NCBI RefSeq assembly: GCF_000235485.1
Contig: NZ_JH378888.1
Span: 339,606 to 403,605, forward strand
Reading direction: 5' to 3'
DNA length: 64,000 nt
Source of the DNA: Streptococcus sp. oral taxon 058 str. F0407
Lineage (GTDB): Bacteria; Bacillota; Bacilli; Lactobacillales; Streptococcaceae
A model generated the notes under the pieces. That model was not told where the DNA came from, did not search any database, and saw only the letters and a program-made list of their open reading frames with translations. The position numbers were made by a program, and so were the translations under genes. The number at the start of each line of letters is the position of its first letter. Within the stretch, counting starts at the first letter, position 1. Below, piece after piece: positions 1 to 9,958 of the stretch.

Positions 1-1330
1 CCATAAAGCGATTGTGACCATTCGACAGCAATTCCAACATCCGTTCTTGAATGTGGTTGGTATCCTGATACTCATCGACCATGACTTCGTGGAAGCGATC
101 CTGATAAGCCTCACGAACTTGCGGGAAATTCTCTAAAATCTCAATGGTGTAATGACTGATATCAGCGAATTCAAAGGCATTTTCCTGACGTTTACGTTCA
201 CGATAAGCCTCCACAAAATCACTCATAAAGGTTTGGAAGGTTTTAGTTAGCTCCCAAGTGTCTTTATAATAATGTTCTTGGTAGTCGAGAATCGTTATCT
301 GGTCCGCCAGTTGTCCTAGTTTAGCAAACTGGGTCTTTCTCTCATCGTTATAGGCATCAGCCAGTGGCTTCAAATCGGCCTTACGACTGGAATTAGCCAG
401 AGCTCGACCGTTTTTCTCCTTCGAAATGGCAACAACACGCGCAAGAATTGCTTGATAAGCCTGGCTATCGGACTCTTGATTTAAGGAGCCAATTTCATCC
501 AGAACCAACTGCACATTTTCTAAATAGGCAGCTTTGGGAAACTCCTTGGCATCATTATCCAGATGATAACGGAAGAAACTTTCCAAGTCCCAAAGCGCCT
601 GCTTGATTTGCTCAGTTAGTTTGTCTTTTTCATTTGCAAAGTCAGCTTCTTCAAATCCTTTGAGGAAGGAGTTGCTCAACCATTTTTGGGGGCTACTGGT
701 GGATTGAAGAAAATCATAGATTTTGTAGACTTGCTGGCGCAGACCTCGTTCATCCTTGCCTCGCCCAGCAAAGTTCTTCACCAAACGGCTAAATTTCTCT
801 TTATTCTCACCTTGGTAATGGTCTTCAAAAACCTGATGAAAAACTTCGTTCTTTAAGAATAGCTGTTCACTTTCATTTTGCAGAATACGGAAGTTCGGTG
901 CGATATCAATCAGATAGCCGTGTTTGCCAAGGAATTTTTGTGTGAAGGAGTCCATGGTTCCGATGGCCGCGTTTGGCAGATCCGCCAACTGACGTCCCAA
1001 GTGTTGTTTGAGATCAACATCATCGGTTTCTTGGATTTGCTGGCTGATTTTTTTCTCCAAGCGTTCCTTGAGTTCAGTCGCAGCCTTAACGGTAAAGGTT
1101 GAGATAAAGAGTTGAGAAATTTCCACACCACGCGCCAATTGATCAAGAATGCGCTCGGCCATGACAAAGGTCTTCCCTGAACCAGCAGACGCTGAAACAA
1201 GGATATTTTGCCCTGCCGTATAAATGGCTTCGATTTGCTCGGCAGTTTTCTTTTGTTCCTTACTCGAATTCGCTTCTGCTTCTTGCATTTTTTGAATTTC
1301 TTCCTCAGTTAAAAAGGGAATAGCATTCAT
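1..1330 (-). CDS. rexA: ATP-dependent nuclease/helicase subunit A, N-terminal part (runs off left edge)
   Basis: This is the 5' part (about 443 codons) of the AddA/RexA subunit of the RexAB helicase-nuclease. RexAB processes double-strand breaks and starts RecA-dependent repair in Gram-positives. The start ATG at 1330 overlaps the rexB stop by 4 nt (ATGA), so the two are translationally coupled. A Walker A motif (SASAGSGKT, about residues 47-55) and SF1 helicase text follow ([12 protein letters not shown], then ISHYTIEIL and [10 protein letters not shown] near the window edge). The DEYQDT motif is helicase motif II. The C-terminal nuclease domain lies outside the window. Identity is secure from motif order and the rexB partner. 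Confidence 0.95.
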   Translation of the reverse strand, partial: MNAIPFLTEEEIQKMQEAEANSSKEQKKTAEQIEAIYTAGQNILVSASAGSGKTFVMAERILDQLARGVEISQLFISTFTVKAATELKERLEKKISQQIQETDDVDLKQHLGRQLADLPNAAIGTMDSFTQKFLGKHGYLIDIAPNFRILQNESEQLFLKNEVFHQVFEDHYQGENKEKFSRLVKNFAGRGKDERGLRQQVYKIYDFLQSTSSPQKWLSNSFLKGFEEADFANEKDKLTEQIKQALWDLESFFRYHLDNDAKEFPKAAYLENVQLVLDEIGSLNQESDSQAYQAILARVVAISKEKNGRALANSSRKADLKPLADAYNDERKTQFAKLGQLADQITILDYQEHYYKDTWELTKTFQTFMSDFVEAYRERKRQENAFEFADISHYTIEILENFPQVREAYQDRFHEVMVDEYQDTNHIQERMLELLSNGHNRFM

Positions 1331-4300
1331 CGATTCAACTCCTCTCTCATTTTTTTAAACCAAGCTTGCTTGAGTTTTTCTCCGACCAGACGTTTGCCAT
1401 CCTCTAGGTCTAACTTTTCTAGGAAACGAGCTTGACCCAAATGGTAATTGGCTTCAAATCCTGTAATGGCTTGATGTTGCTGCACGTATGGGGCAATACT
1501 TCTGCCGTTCTCTGTGTATGGATTGATGGCGAACTGGCCTTCTAAGATCTTCTCAGCCGCTTTCTTGTAAAGATGAACATTGTAGTCCAGTAGGAGCTGA
1601 AATTCATCATCTGTCAGCTGATTGGCCTTGTTTTTGTTGTAAAATTCGCCCAAATGACTACTTTCTTTCTCTAAAAAGATTCCTTGGTATTTCATAGACT
1701 TGCTGGCTTCTACTACTGCTCCTGCCAGACTTTTAACGGTCAAGAGAGATTGGACAGGCTCAGCCATTTCCAAGTACATGGCACCGAAAAAGTTCTGCTC
1801 CCCTTCTCTTTTTAGGGCTGCTAAATAGGTTGGCAGTTGGGAATTAAGCCCATTAAAGAAATGAGGAAACTGGAACTGAGTCAAACTAGACTTGTAGTCT
1901 ACCACCCCTAGTGCTCCATCAGCTTTCAGGCGGTCAATCCGGTCCACCTTACCTCGCACATGGACACTGCGACCATTATCCAGCTGAATAAATGCTTGGT
2001 CTCTGCCGCCAAATGTTGCCTCTTCTTGGATGGTTTCGATGGCTGGATTATGACGAAGGATGTGGCCAGTAGTCCGAGCGACATCAAGAAGAACTTCCTT
2101 GGTAAACTGGGCTTCCAAACTTTCTTGATAAATGGCTTCAAATTCCCGTTCTTGACTGGTTTCCTTAATAGCTTGCTCCAGACGTTGGTCAAACGAATTT
2201 TCAGCAGGCAGTTTCAAGGCACGTTCAAAAATACGGTGTAAGAAATTCCCATGACTGCGAGCATCTGGACGCAGGCGCAATTCTTCCTGCAAACCAAGGA
2301 CATAACGGAGGAAATAACTATATTCATTGCGGTAAAACTCTGTCAAACCAGAGGTAGACAGATAAAACTCCTTGTCAGCTGGATAAAGAGCTTGCAAGGT
2401 ATCCTTTGCTAATGGCTTGCTGCTTGGGCTGGTTGGGAGGGCAGGATTGGCAAGGCCTTTTTGGTCAAGTTTTTTCCCCATGACACGCGCCAGCACCTTG
2501 ACAAAAGTTAAATCTTGTTCATTTTCACTAGAAGCAGCCTGCTGATGATAGGCAACCAGACTAGACAAGAGACTGTGATAAGAACCCATATCTTCTTTGC
2601 TAAGATTTTTATGGTTCATCCTCTTTTCTCTTCGGCAAAATCCAAAACTTACCAGTTCATGAAGATAGGCAGATTCCTTGCTCTCGTTTTCATTGAGAAG
2701 ACTTGGTGCTGACAAAATCAATTGCTTACGGGCAGAATTGACCAAGGAAAGCATGGTATAGCGATTTTTCTTGAGATTTTCACTGCTGGCAATCAGCAGT
2801 TGAGCCCCCTCTTCTGTCGCTTGGTTTAAGGTCTCTCTCTCTTCGTCTGTCAAAAGGCTGGTATTTTGAGCGATTTTTGGTAAATGATCCTGAGTGAGTC
2901 CAATGCCATAGACAAAGTCAGCAGTCAGTGGTGCAATCAAATCGTAACTCTGCACCAGAACAGTGTCCACTGTCGCTGGAATGGTTCGATACTGAGATAA
3001 AGTCATTCCTGAGTGGAGTAAGGCTAAGAAGTCCTCCAGACTTACTTGTGAACCAGCAAAAACGGTCGCAAATTGTTCTAAAACATGACAGAAAGCTTTC
3101 CAAACTTCGGCTTGTCTCTCCTGTTCTATGGCTTCCATAGTGGATGTTAAACCTTGCATCTGCTTGCTTAAAGCAGCATTTTTTAGAAAAGTACTCCACT
3201 TTTGCAAGAGATTTTCAGCCTTTTGTTTCCGACTGGCAAACAAGGTTTCTAGAGGAGCCAAAACTCGTAAACGAATGGCATTCAAACGTTCCAAATCAAA
3301 CTTTCCATGGTGGGATTTGGTGAAGGTTTGCTGAAAGGCTGGCAAGCCGTTGATACCAAGATAGAGGAGGTATTGTTCAAAGGCATCGATATCAGCTTGA
3401 CTAAGATCAGTATACAAGCCGGTTCTGAGGAGGTTAATCAAATCCTCCTGACGGAAACGGTAGCGTTTTAATCGTAAAATAGACTCCACATACTGGGTCA
3501 AGTGATGATGAGCCATGGATTCGCTTTTACCTAGATAGAATGGAATCTGATACTGGTCAAAAATGGTCTTTAAGGACAACTGATAAGAAGCCACATCTCC
3601 TAACAGAATCCGAAAATGCTTGTAACTCAAGTCTGGATTGTCATGTAGTTTTTGACGAATGCTGCGGGCTACCAACTCCAACTCTTCCTTTTGTGTCAAG
3701 CAAGACCAGATTTGCAGATTTTCACGGTCCTTGTCATCGATATCTAAGGTGACTTCTGAAAAGTCATAAGAAGACTCCAGCAAACGAGAGGCCTTGTCAA
3801 AACTATCCATTTTCTCATGAGTCTGAGAGCGGTCTTGGGCAGGCGTTTGATATTTAGAACCTAAATGATGAAGAAATTCTATACTGGCCTGGTAGAGATT
3901 GCCCTCAGCGAAGGGACTGGTATAGGCCTTCTTACTTGCATAAGCACCAATAACAATCCCAACACCTTTACGATGGAGCAGATCCACCACATGCTCCTCC
4001 TCAGCGGAAAAACGGGTAAAACCGTCGATAACCAAAGCCAGCTGACTGAAATCACTACTTACCTTTTCATTCTCAATAGCCTCAATCAAATGGGACAACT
4101 GACTTCCCTGAGACAACTGGCTTTTATTGAGATAGGCCGTTACTTTCTCAAAAATCAAAAGTAAATCTGCTCGCTTGTCCTCATCGGTCAAACTTTCCAA
4201 GTCCAAAAAACTCATCTGAGCAGTCGTCATCTCGTGATAGAGTTCAATCAACTGCTGGATAAATTGAGGGTCTTGTTTAATAGCACCATAAACTCGTAAC

Positions 4301-4602
4301 TTTTTGGGATCAAGTTCAGCCAGGCATTTATAAAAGGCCATCCCAAGGCCGATGTCATCAAGACTGGTCTTTGTAGGCAAGTCATTTAAAACCAGGTAAC
4401 GAGCCATTTGAGCAAAGCGCGTGACAGTAATGGCAAAAGAAGCCTGCTGGGACAAGCATTCCAGCACGGCACGTTCCTTTTCAAATGAAAGAGAGTTGGG
4501 GGCAATGTAGAAGATCCGTTTGCCAGCAGCAACCAGCTCTTCTGCCTCTCTGGTTAGGATTTTTGTCAAAGAAGTCCGAACATCAGTATAAAGTAATTTC
4601 AT
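1327..4602 (-). CDS. rexB: ATP-dependent nuclease subunit B
   Basis: This 1091-aa protein is the RexB/AddB partner of RexA in end resection. The C-terminal PD-(D/E)XK nuclease is visible as GKVDRIDRL followed by [11 protein letters not shown]. The N-terminus lacks an AddB-type Walker A: where B. subtilis AddB has GRSGSGKT, this protein reads [16 protein letters not shown]. The cysteines that bind the AddB Fe-S cluster also seem absent; after AINPYTENG the sequence runs [16 protein letters not shown] with no Cys. The start at 4602 follows GAGGCAGAG. It is the first gene of the rexBA pair, with a TATAAT -10 in the 120-bp gap upstream. Confidence 0.96.
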   Translation of the reverse strand: MKLLYTDVRTSLTKILTREAEELVAAGKRIFYIAPNSLSFEKERAVLECLSQQASFAITVTRFAQMARYLVLNDLPTKTSLDDIGLGMAFYKCLAELDPKKLRVYGAIKQDPQFIQQLIELYHEMTTAQMSFLDLESLTDEDKRADLLLIFEKVTAYLNKSQLSQGSQLSHLIEAIENEKVSSDFSQLALVIDGFTRFSAEEEHVVDLLHRKGVGIVIGAYASKKAYTSPFAEGNLYQASIEFLHHLGSKYQTPAQDRSQTHEKMDSFDKASRLLESSYDFSEVTLDIDDKDRENLQIWSCLTQKEELELVARSIRQKLHDNPDLSYKHFRILLGDVASYQLSLKTIFDQYQIPFYLGKSESMAHHHLTQYVESILRLKRYRFRQEDLINLLRTGLYTDLSQADIDAFEQYLLYLGINGLPAFQQTFTKSHHGKFDLERLNAIRLRVLAPLETLFASRKQKAENLLQKWSTFLKNAALSKQMQGLTSTMEAIEQERQAEVWKAFCHVLEQFATVFAGSQVSLEDFLALLHSGMTLSQYRTIPATVDTVLVQSYDLIAPLTADFVYGIGLTQDHLPKIAQNTSLLTDEERETLNQATEEGAQLLIASSENLKKNRYTMLSLVNSARKQLILSAPSLLNENESKESAYLHELVSFGFCRREKRMNHKNLSKEDMGSYHSLLSSLVAYHQQAASSENEQDLTFVKVLARVMGKKLDQKGLANPALPTSPSSKPLAKDTLQALYPADKEFYLSTSGLTEFYRNEYSYFLRYVLGLQEELRLRPDARSHGNFLHRIFERALKLPAENSFDQRLEQAIKETSQEREFEAIYQESLEAQFTKEVLLDVARTTGHILRHNPAIETIQEEATFGGRDQAFIQLDNGRSVHVRGKVDRIDRLKADGALGVVDYKSSLTQFQFPHFFNGLNSQLPTYLAALKREGEQNFFGAMYLEMAEPVQSLLTVKSLAGAVVEASKSMKYQGIFLEKESSHLGEFYNKNKANQLTDDEFQLLLDYNVHLYKKAAEKILEGQFAINPYTENGRSIAPYVQQHQAITGFEANYHLGQARFLEKLDLEDGKRLVGEKLKQAWFKKMREELNR

Positions 4603-4724
4603 CTCTGCCTCGTTACATTTTCTGTCATTATCCTATATTATACCATGATTTAGCCGAAGATTCTGCCTCTTTCTAACCAAAATATGCTATAATAAAAGCA
4701 AAAACACCTAGAAAAGGAAGCCTT

Positions 4725-5534
4725 ATGATTAAACTACTAGCCTTAGATATGGACGGAACCCTCCTCAATGAAGCCAAGAAAATCCCACAAGCCCACATTA
4801 CTGCCATTCACCAAGCTATTGAGAAAGGGGTAAAACTGGTTCTCTGTACGGGCCGCCCACTTTTCGGTGTCCTTCCTTATTACAAAAAATTGGGACTGGA
4901 CCTCCAGAATGAGTATGTCATTGTCAATAATGGGTGCTCAACCCACCAGACCAGTGATTGGAGTCTAGTTGACTGGCAAGAACTCAGTCCAGCTGACATT
5001 GAATACCTCTATGACCTAGCTGAAAAAAGCGATGTCCAGTTGACTCTTTTTGATGAGGAACACTATTTTGTCCTTGGTGGCAAGCCAAATGAAATCGTTC
5101 AAAACGATGCAAAACTAGTCTTTTCAGACCTGACTGAAATTTCCCTTGAGGAAGCCACCAGTGGTAAGCATCGTATGTTCCAAGGCATGTTTTTAGGCAC
5201 TAAAGAACAAACAGACGATTTTGAAGAGCGTTTTGCTGAGGAACTCTGCCAAAGATTCAGCGGCGTTCGTTCGCAGCCTGTCATTTATGAAGCCATGCCA
5301 CTTGGAACCACAAAGGCTACTGCTCTTTCACGACTAGCAGAGATTTTGCAGATTGAGCCTTCAGAAATCATGGCTATGGGCGATGCTAATAATGATATCG
5401 AAATGCTCCAGTTTGCAGGCCTTGGTATTGCTATGGGAAATGCTAGTGACCATGTCAAATCTCTAGCTGATGACGTTACAGAAAGCAATGAAGAAGACGG
5501 CGTCGCGCGTGCCATTGAGAAGTATATTTTATAG
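4725..5534 (+). CDS. HAD-superfamily Cof-type sugar/nucleotide phosphatase
   Basis: This 269-aa cytosolic phosphatase belongs to the HAD IIB (Cof/YidA) group. Motif I is LDMDGTLL (residues 6-13), which supplies the nucleophile Asp and general acid Asp. Motif II/III text includes CTGRPLFG and, near the C-terminus, MAMGDANNDIEML, which binds Mg2+. Such enzymes hydrolyse sugar phosphates or flavin/pyridoxal phosphates; the exact substrate cannot be read from sequence. It is monocistronic and divergent from rexB, with an extended -10 (TGCTATAAT) just upstream and an intrinsic terminator right after the stop. The start follows AAAGGAAG. Confidence 0.92.
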   Translation: MIKLLALDMDGTLLNEAKKIPQAHITAIHQAIEKGVKLVLCTGRPLFGVLPYYKKLGLDLQNEYVIVNNGCSTHQTSDWSLVDWQELSPADIEYLYDLAEKSDVQLTLFDEEHYFVLGGKPNEIVQNDAKLVFSDLTEISLEEATSGKHRMFQGMFLGTKEQTDDFEERFAEELCQRFSGVRSQPVIYEAMPLGTTKATALSRLAEILQIEPSEIMAMGDANNDIEMLQFAGLGIAMGNASDHVKSLADDVTESNEEDGVARAIEKYIL

Positions 5535-5541
5535 AGAAAAT

Positions 5542-5569
5542 CCCCAGTTAAATCCTTAACTGGGTTTTT
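5542..5569 (+). terminator. Intrinsic terminator of the HAD phosphatase gene
   Basis: The hairpin CCCAGTTAA-atcc-TTAACTGGG is followed by TTTTTG and lies 8 nt after the stop codon. Confidence 0.85.
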
Positions 5570-5590
5570 GACATTTTAAAAATCTGAAAA

Positions 5591-5645
5591 CTTTAGAAAC
5601 TCTTTAGAAATACTTGAGCTTTCCTTGATTTCTATGCTTTATACT
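5591..5645 (+). promoter_or_regulatory. Tandem 11-bp-spaced repeats and promoter ahead of the ABC exporter
   Basis: Two copies of CTTTAGAAA (5591-5599 and 5602-5610) repeat with an 11-bp period. This arrangement is typical of OmpR/PhoB-type response-regulator sites. Downstream is TATACT (5640-5645) with a poor, over-spaced -35 (TTGAGC, 20-bp gap), as expected for an activator-dependent promoter. That the adjacent response regulator binds here is inference. Confidence 0.5.
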
Positions 5646-5678
5646 AAAGTTATCAAAATAAATCAAAAGGAGATAATC

Positions 5679-6587
5679 ATGAAAACAGTACTTGAAATTC
5701 ATGGATTGTCCAAAAACTTTGACAAACAAGCTATTCTTCAAGATCTTAGTCTAACGATAAAAGAGGGAGATATTTATGGTCTAATTGGGAAAAACGGAGC
5801 AGGTAAAACTACTCTTATCAAAATAATTACACAACTACTGTTTGCGGATAAAGGAACTGTTTCCCTCTTTTCTAGTCAATCGGAAAAGGAGTGGATCAAG
5901 TCCCTATCTCGAGTAGGTTCGGTTATCGAATCACCTGTAGCTCATAATCACTTAACAGCATACCAGAATCTGAAATATTATTGTATGATACGTCATATTC
6001 CAAATGCTGATAAGGTGATTCATGAGACTTTGGACTATGTTGGGTTGTCAGATACAGGAAAAAAAGTCTTTCGTGATTTTTCACTAGGAATGAAACAAAG
6101 ACTTGGCATCGCCATTGCCCTCCTATCCAAACCTGATTTCCTGATTCTTGATGAACCCATTAATGGTCTCGACCCAATTGGAATCAAAGAATTTCGTCTC
6201 ATGATTCACCGGCTCAATCAAGAAAAAGGCATAACTATCCTCATCTCTAGCCATATCTTGTCAGAACTCTATCTCTTAGCTAATCGCTTTGGTATTCTGG
6301 ATCAAGGTAAGATTATCCGTGAAATCAGTAAAGCTGAATTTGAAACACTGAGTGAGGATTATATTGTGCTTAAAACAAGCGACAAAGAAAGAGCTTGTCA
6401 GGTATTGAAAGAACAAATCCAACTCCAGTTTAAGGTTGTCAATCCTGAAAATGAAATCCATATCTTTGGTAATGAACAAGATGTCAAACAGATTCTTAAG
6501 CAACTAACTTTGGCCGATGTTGCTATTGATGAGATATACTTTGCCCGTCAAAACCTAGAAGAATACTTCACACAATTGGTAGAATAG
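5679..6587 (+). CDS. ABC transporter ATP-binding protein (BcrA/lantibiotic-immunity type)
   Basis: This is a 302-aa ATPase of an ABC exporter. Walker A is GLIGKNGAGKTTLIK, the signature is DFSLGMKQRLGIA, and Walker B is PDFLILDEPINGLD, followed by the H-loop ISSHIL. The C-terminal ~90 residues resemble the extension of BcrA/CcmA-like lantibiotic or bacitracin resistance exporters. I start it at 5679 because AAAAGGAGA sits 6-12 nt before that ATG; an in-frame upstream ATG at 5625 has no ribosome site. It is followed after 10 nt by its permease. The convergent two-component system suggests a cell-envelope stress or antimicrobial-peptide role (inference). Confidence 0.9.
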   Translation: MKTVLEIHGLSKNFDKQAILQDLSLTIKEGDIYGLIGKNGAGKTTLIKIITQLLFADKGTVSLFSSQSEKEWIKSLSRVGSVIESPVAHNHLTAYQNLKYYCMIRHIPNADKVIHETLDYVGLSDTGKKVFRDFSLGMKQRLGIAIALLSKPDFLILDEPINGLDPIGIKEFRLMIHRLNQEKGITILISSHILSELYLLANRFGILDQGKIIREISKAEFETLSEDYIVLKTSDKERACQVLKEQIQLQFKVVNPENEIHIFGNEQDVKQILKQLTLADVAIDEIYFARQNLEEYFTQLVE

Positions 6588-6597
6588 GAGAAAAATC

Positions 6598-7353
6598 ATG
6601 ATACACACCATTCAAGCAGATTTTTACCGTCTCTTTCGCTCCAAAGGATTCTGGATTACAGAATTCATTCTCTTTGTACTTATGTTAATGGGTGCTACTA
6701 TTGGCGCTACAGGACATCTGATGTCAGTAAATACTACACCTGAAACAGAATTTCCGACAAAAGGTTGGGACGGCATCCAAGCTCTTATCAACGCGTCTAG
6801 CAATGGTTCAAATCTCGTTTTTCTCTGCATCATTCTGGCATGCCTCGTTCTTGGAGTTGATTTAATCGGCAAACTCTATAAAAATAGTTTGACAGTTGGC
6901 GTTTCTCGTACAGAGTTTTTCCTTGCTAAATCCTTTGTTCTAGCAAGTATCGCTTTCTTACAACTTATCCTTAGCCTTGTTATTGCCTTTATTCCAGCAA
7001 CTATCTTAAATGGATTTGGAACCATGCCTGATGGATTTATTGGCAATCTATTGATAACCATTTCCCTTCAATTTCTTTGCCTCCTTGCTTGGCTTTCCAT
7101 CGTTTCCTTCATTCTCTATGTTAGTCACTCTTATCTAGCGGTATTTATTGGTTATTTGGTCAGCTCTATCTTACTTTCTATGCCAATGCTCATTTTTCCA
7201 AATATCAAAATTTTACCATATTTATCATTGCAATTCGCCTATGATATGACTGCTAATAGTGAGTCAATTTTCTACACATTTATAGTTAGCCTAGCTGTTA
7301 TTGTAATCTTTAATATGAGTGGACTGACAGTTTTCAAAAAGAAAAGTCTATAA
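6598..7353 (+). CDS. ABC transporter permease (ABC-2 / lantibiotic-immunity type)
   Basis: This 251-aa membrane protein has about six hydrophobic segments: one near the N-terminus (FILFVLMLMGATIGA), a central set from LVFLCIILACLVLGVDLIG onward, and a last one (FIVSLAVIVIF). It starts 10 nt after the ATPase stop, with GGAGAAAAATC as ribosome site, so the two form one exporter. The family (ABC-2 permeases such as BcrB or LanE/G) exports or expels peptides from the membrane. A charged substrate-facing loop after the first segment contains no recognisable motif. Substrate is unknown. Confidence 0.85.
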   Translation: MIHTIQADFYRLFRSKGFWITEFILFVLMLMGATIGATGHLMSVNTTPETEFPTKGWDGIQALINASSNGSNLVFLCIILACLVLGVDLIGKLYKNSLTVGVSRTEFFLAKSFVLASIAFLQLILSLVIAFIPATILNGFGTMPDGFIGNLLITISLQFLCLLAWLSIVSFILYVSHSYLAVFIGYLVSSILLSMPMLIFPNIKILPYLSLQFAYDMTANSESIFYTFIVSLAVIVIFNMSGLTVFKKKSL

Positions 7354-7360
7354 AAAAATG

Positions 7361-7391
7361 ACCTCCTCTATGCCTACAGAGGAGGTTTCTT
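7361..7391. terminator. Bidirectional terminator between exporter and two-component genes
   Basis: ACCTCCTCT-atgcctac-AGAGGAGGT is flanked by AAAAAAA on the left and TTTCTTTT on the right. It can stop transcripts arriving from either side. Confidence 0.85.
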
Positions 7392-7395
7392 TTCG

Positions 7396-8274
7396 TTAAA
7401 AATAAATGAAAACCGACAACCACTGCCCATCTGTGCTCAGTTTCATCTCCGCTCCAAGAAGATGAACCAATTCCTCGGTAATATAGAGACCTAAACCAGA
7501 GGATTCTTCTGTGTCTGATAGATTTTCAGAATAAAAACGATTGCTGAGATTGTCTATATTCTTGATAGGTTTTTTAACAAGATTATCGATTTCTAAAACA
7601 ATCCCTTTTTCTCCCTTTTTCAAAGAAAGCCGAGCCTTTTCCTTGCCGTGCTTGAAAACATTTCCAAGGAGGTTTTGTAAAATTCTATCCAGTAAGTCTT
7701 CATCAGTCGTCGTTTTCAATCCTGGTTCAACGTTAAAATCAAGAACAATATGTGAAGACTGAAAAACGTCATAATAGGCTAAAGTCTTCTTTGTTATAAA
7801 AGTTGATAAATCAAGTTCTTCCAGTTTCGGTTTGACTGCTCCTTCCATCAAATGACGGTATTCAAGGAGAGCCTCCAAACGTTTAGAAACCAAATCAAGG
7901 TGATGGGCTATTTTGTTTAACGTTTCTGGATTAGGTTCAGGATTTTTTATCAGTTGCTGAGTATATCCTGAAGCGATTGTTAAAGGTGTCCGAATATCAT
8001 GAGCGATGTTACTGATTGCCATATCTAGGGTGCGTTTTTCCTGCTTCATGATGAGCTGATTCTGTTCCACTTCTTGAAATAGATTTTCAATTTGGTTATG
8101 TAGACGCAAAATAGTCTTTGAAAAGAAATTTACACCGATCCTCTTCATGCTACCAGAGCGAATCTTCTCTTCAATTTGTCTGCTTAAATCTCTAACTGCT
8201 AGATGATAGCGAATCAAAGACACTGACAAAATGATGTTAATGAGGAACACCAGAGATAGCAAAATATAAATCAT
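7396..8274 (-). CDS. Sensor histidine kinase with a minimal sensor
   Basis: This 292-aa kinase has a single N-terminal membrane segment (residues 2-22, ILLSLVFLINIILSV) and no extracellular domain. The H-box is SNIAHDIRTPLT, the N-box is ILQNLLGNVFKHG and the G-box is SSGLGLYITEELV. The start at 8274 is chosen because its ATG overlaps the TGA of the upstream response regulator (ATGA, 4 nt). With so little sensor, the signal probably comes from a membrane partner, and the neighbouring ABC exporter is the obvious candidate (inference). No close named orthologue is claimed. Confidence 0.9.
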   Translation of the reverse strand: MIYILLSLVFLINIILSVSLIRYHLAVRDLSRQIEEKIRSGSMKRIGVNFFSKTILRLHNQIENLFQEVEQNQLIMKQEKRTLDMAISNIAHDIRTPLTIASGYTQQLIKNPEPNPETLNKIAHHLDLVSKRLEALLEYRHLMEGAVKPKLEELDLSTFITKKTLAYYDVFQSSHIVLDFNVEPGLKTTTDEDLLDRILQNLLGNVFKHGKEKARLSLKKGEKGIVLEIDNLVKKPIKNIDNLSNRFYSENLSDTEESSGLGLYITEELVHLLGAEMKLSTDGQWLSVFIYF

Positions 8275-8972
8275 TGCTTGTCTCCTTTTAATCGTACACC
8301 AACTCCCCAAATGGTTTCGATGTATTCGTGATTTGGATCCAGTTGATGCAGTTTTTTACGGAGATTGCTTAGATGGGTGTTGAGTGTATTATCTCCAGGC
8401 AGGTAACTTTCTTCCCAAATCAATTCATAGAGTTCTTCCTTTGTGAAGATCTTTTTAGGATGATGGAGCAAGATTTGGAGAATTTGACATTCTTTCTTTG
8501 CAAGGCGAATGGTTTCAGTTACGCTACTTATTTCAAAACTATCTGCATCAAACTGGATATTTTTAAAGTTTTGTACGAGGTTATCAATTTCTCTTCGATC
8601 TCCTGACTGATGTTCACCACTTTGGCGTAATTGCACGGTGACTCTGGCAAAGACTTCGTCCAAATCAAAAGGTTTTACTACATAATCATTGGCACCGTCT
8701 AGTAGATATTGGCTGATGAGCTTTTTATCACCTAAAGCAGTAAGCATGATGACCGGAGTCTGACTAGTTTGTCGAATAGCTTGCAAGACTTGGTCACCAT
8801 TTTTCCCAGGAAGCATGATATCTAGCAAAACGAGATCAATGCCACCTTTATCAAATTGCATGATACCTTCTGTGCCTGAAAATGCTTGAATCACCTCATG
8901 TTCCTCAGTAAGAAGGATTTTTAAAATCTCCTGAATTTCATTATTATCTTCAATAACCAATATCTTAGCCAT
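8271..8972 (-). CDS. OmpR/PhoB-family response regulator
   Basis: This 233-aa regulator has an N-terminal receiver with the acidic pair IEDN, phospho-acceptor Asp in LVLLDIMLPG, Thr in VIMLTALG and Lys in DYVVKPFD. The C-terminal winged helix carries KKECQILQILL and the recognition region NTHLSNLRKKL, ending ETIWGVGVRL. I start at 8972 because AGAAAGGAC lies just upstream; an in-frame start at 9044 extends the protein by 24 atypical residues. It is co-transcribed with the histidine kinase. Likely targets are the convergent ABC genes, where tandem repeats precede the promoter. Confidence 0.93.
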   Translation of the reverse strand: MAKILVIEDNNEIQEILKILLTEEHEVIQAFSGTEGIMQFDKGGIDLVLLDIMLPGKNGDQVLQAIRQTSQTPVIMLTALGDKKLISQYLLDGANDYVVKPFDLDEVFARVTVQLRQSGEHQSGDRREIDNLVQNFKNIQFDADSFEISSVTETIRLAKKECQILQILLHHPKKIFTKEELYELIWEESYLPGDNTLNTHLSNLRKKLHQLDPNHEYIETIWGVGVRLKGDKQ

Positions 8973-9076
8973 AAATAACGTCCTTTCTAAAACTATTATA
9001 ACATGTTTTATTAGGAATTCCAGATACAGAAAAACTCCTCTCACATTTTAAGCAAGAAAGAGCTAATAAATTGAAT

Positions 9077-9814
9077 CTATTTAACCAAATAAGCAATCAG
9101 GGTAATAATCCATAAATGGGCTGGGTAGAAAATATAAAAGAAATACTTATTCCATATAGTTTGTTCACCACGCTCCCCATTATACAAGGCCATAAAAGGA
9201 AAAACAGTGATAAAGAGCCAGTCAGAGTTGTAAAGCATCATTTCCAGTGTTTGATACCATGTGTCATAGATTTGGATAGAAGTCACTAATAGGAAGGCCC
9301 AAAGGAGAGTATAGAGGAGATTTCGCAATCCCTTACGATTTCGACAAGAGTAACTAATCAAGAGAAATGGTAGCATGGTAATGCCACCCTCAGTAAAAAG
9401 ACAACCGAAAATCAAGAGACCAGCAACTCCAATCCGACGCCATAACCTCTCTTTTTGATTCATCTCTTTTCGAGGAAAACCAAGCCAAAGCATGGTGACA
9501 CCGATGGACAAAGTTAAGAAAATGTTATTATTAACCATTACTCCCTTAGAGGCAAACAGGGCATTGAGCAGACTATTGCCTGCGAACATGATAAGCGCCC
9601 AACTCCAGAGACGAATGAGGTAGTTTTTCAAATTTCGAGTATGGATGAAGCCTTCCATAGCCATATAGGCAAACCAAACTCCCACACAACGGGTCAAGGC
9701 GTGAAGAATACCTTCCCACATAGGAGAAATAATTCCGGTGATATGAGGAATATGGTCTAAAACCATTATTGCAGCCATCAGATACTTCAACTGCGTCGCA
9801 TTCCATTTTTTCAT
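9077..9814 (-). CDS. TraX-family integral membrane protein
   Basis: This 245-aa multi-pass protein has about eight hydrophobic segments. The opening, WNATQLKYLMAAIMVLDHI, is typical of the TraX family, which is named after the F-pilin N-acetylase of conjugative plasmids and is widespread in streptococcal chromosomes without any pilus. The protein is therefore probably a membrane acyltransferase acting on an unknown envelope substrate; that role is inferred from the family. The ribosome site is AGAGGTTTATT before ATG. No conjugation genes lie nearby. It sits alone between the two-component system and the polyamine operon terminator. Confidence 0.8.
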   Translation of the reverse strand: MKKWNATQLKYLMAAIMVLDHIPHITGIISPMWEGILHALTRCVGVWFAYMAMEGFIHTRNLKNYLIRLWSWALIMFAGNSLLNALFASKGVMVNNNIFLTLSIGVTMLWLGFPRKEMNQKERLWRRIGVAGLLIFGCLFTEGGITMLPFLLISYSCRNRKGLRNLLYTLLWAFLLVTSIQIYDTWYQTLEMMLYNSDWLFITVFPFMALYNGERGEQTIWNKYFFYIFYPAHLWIITLIAYLVK

Positions 9815-9891
9815 AATAAACCTCTTTCTTTTTGATCTACATAGAGTATAGCATACATTTCCACGTATAATCGTACACCCATCTTACATTT

Positions 9892-9924
9892 AAAAAGCCT
9901 ATCTTACATTTTTGTAAGACAGGC
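9892..9924 (-). terminator. Terminator of the polyamine operon
   Basis: On the minus strand GCCTGTCTTACA-aaaa-TGTAAGATAGGC is followed by TTTTT. It lies 35 nt after the aguB stop. Confidence 0.85.
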
Positions 9925-9958
9925 GTGAATATCAAAAGTTTATTATGAAATTTACTTT

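Noticed and set aside
9077..9814. TraX as evidence of a conjugative element
   Set aside because: No relaxase, integrase or type IV secretion genes are nearby, and TraX-family genes are common single chromosomal genes in streptococci.
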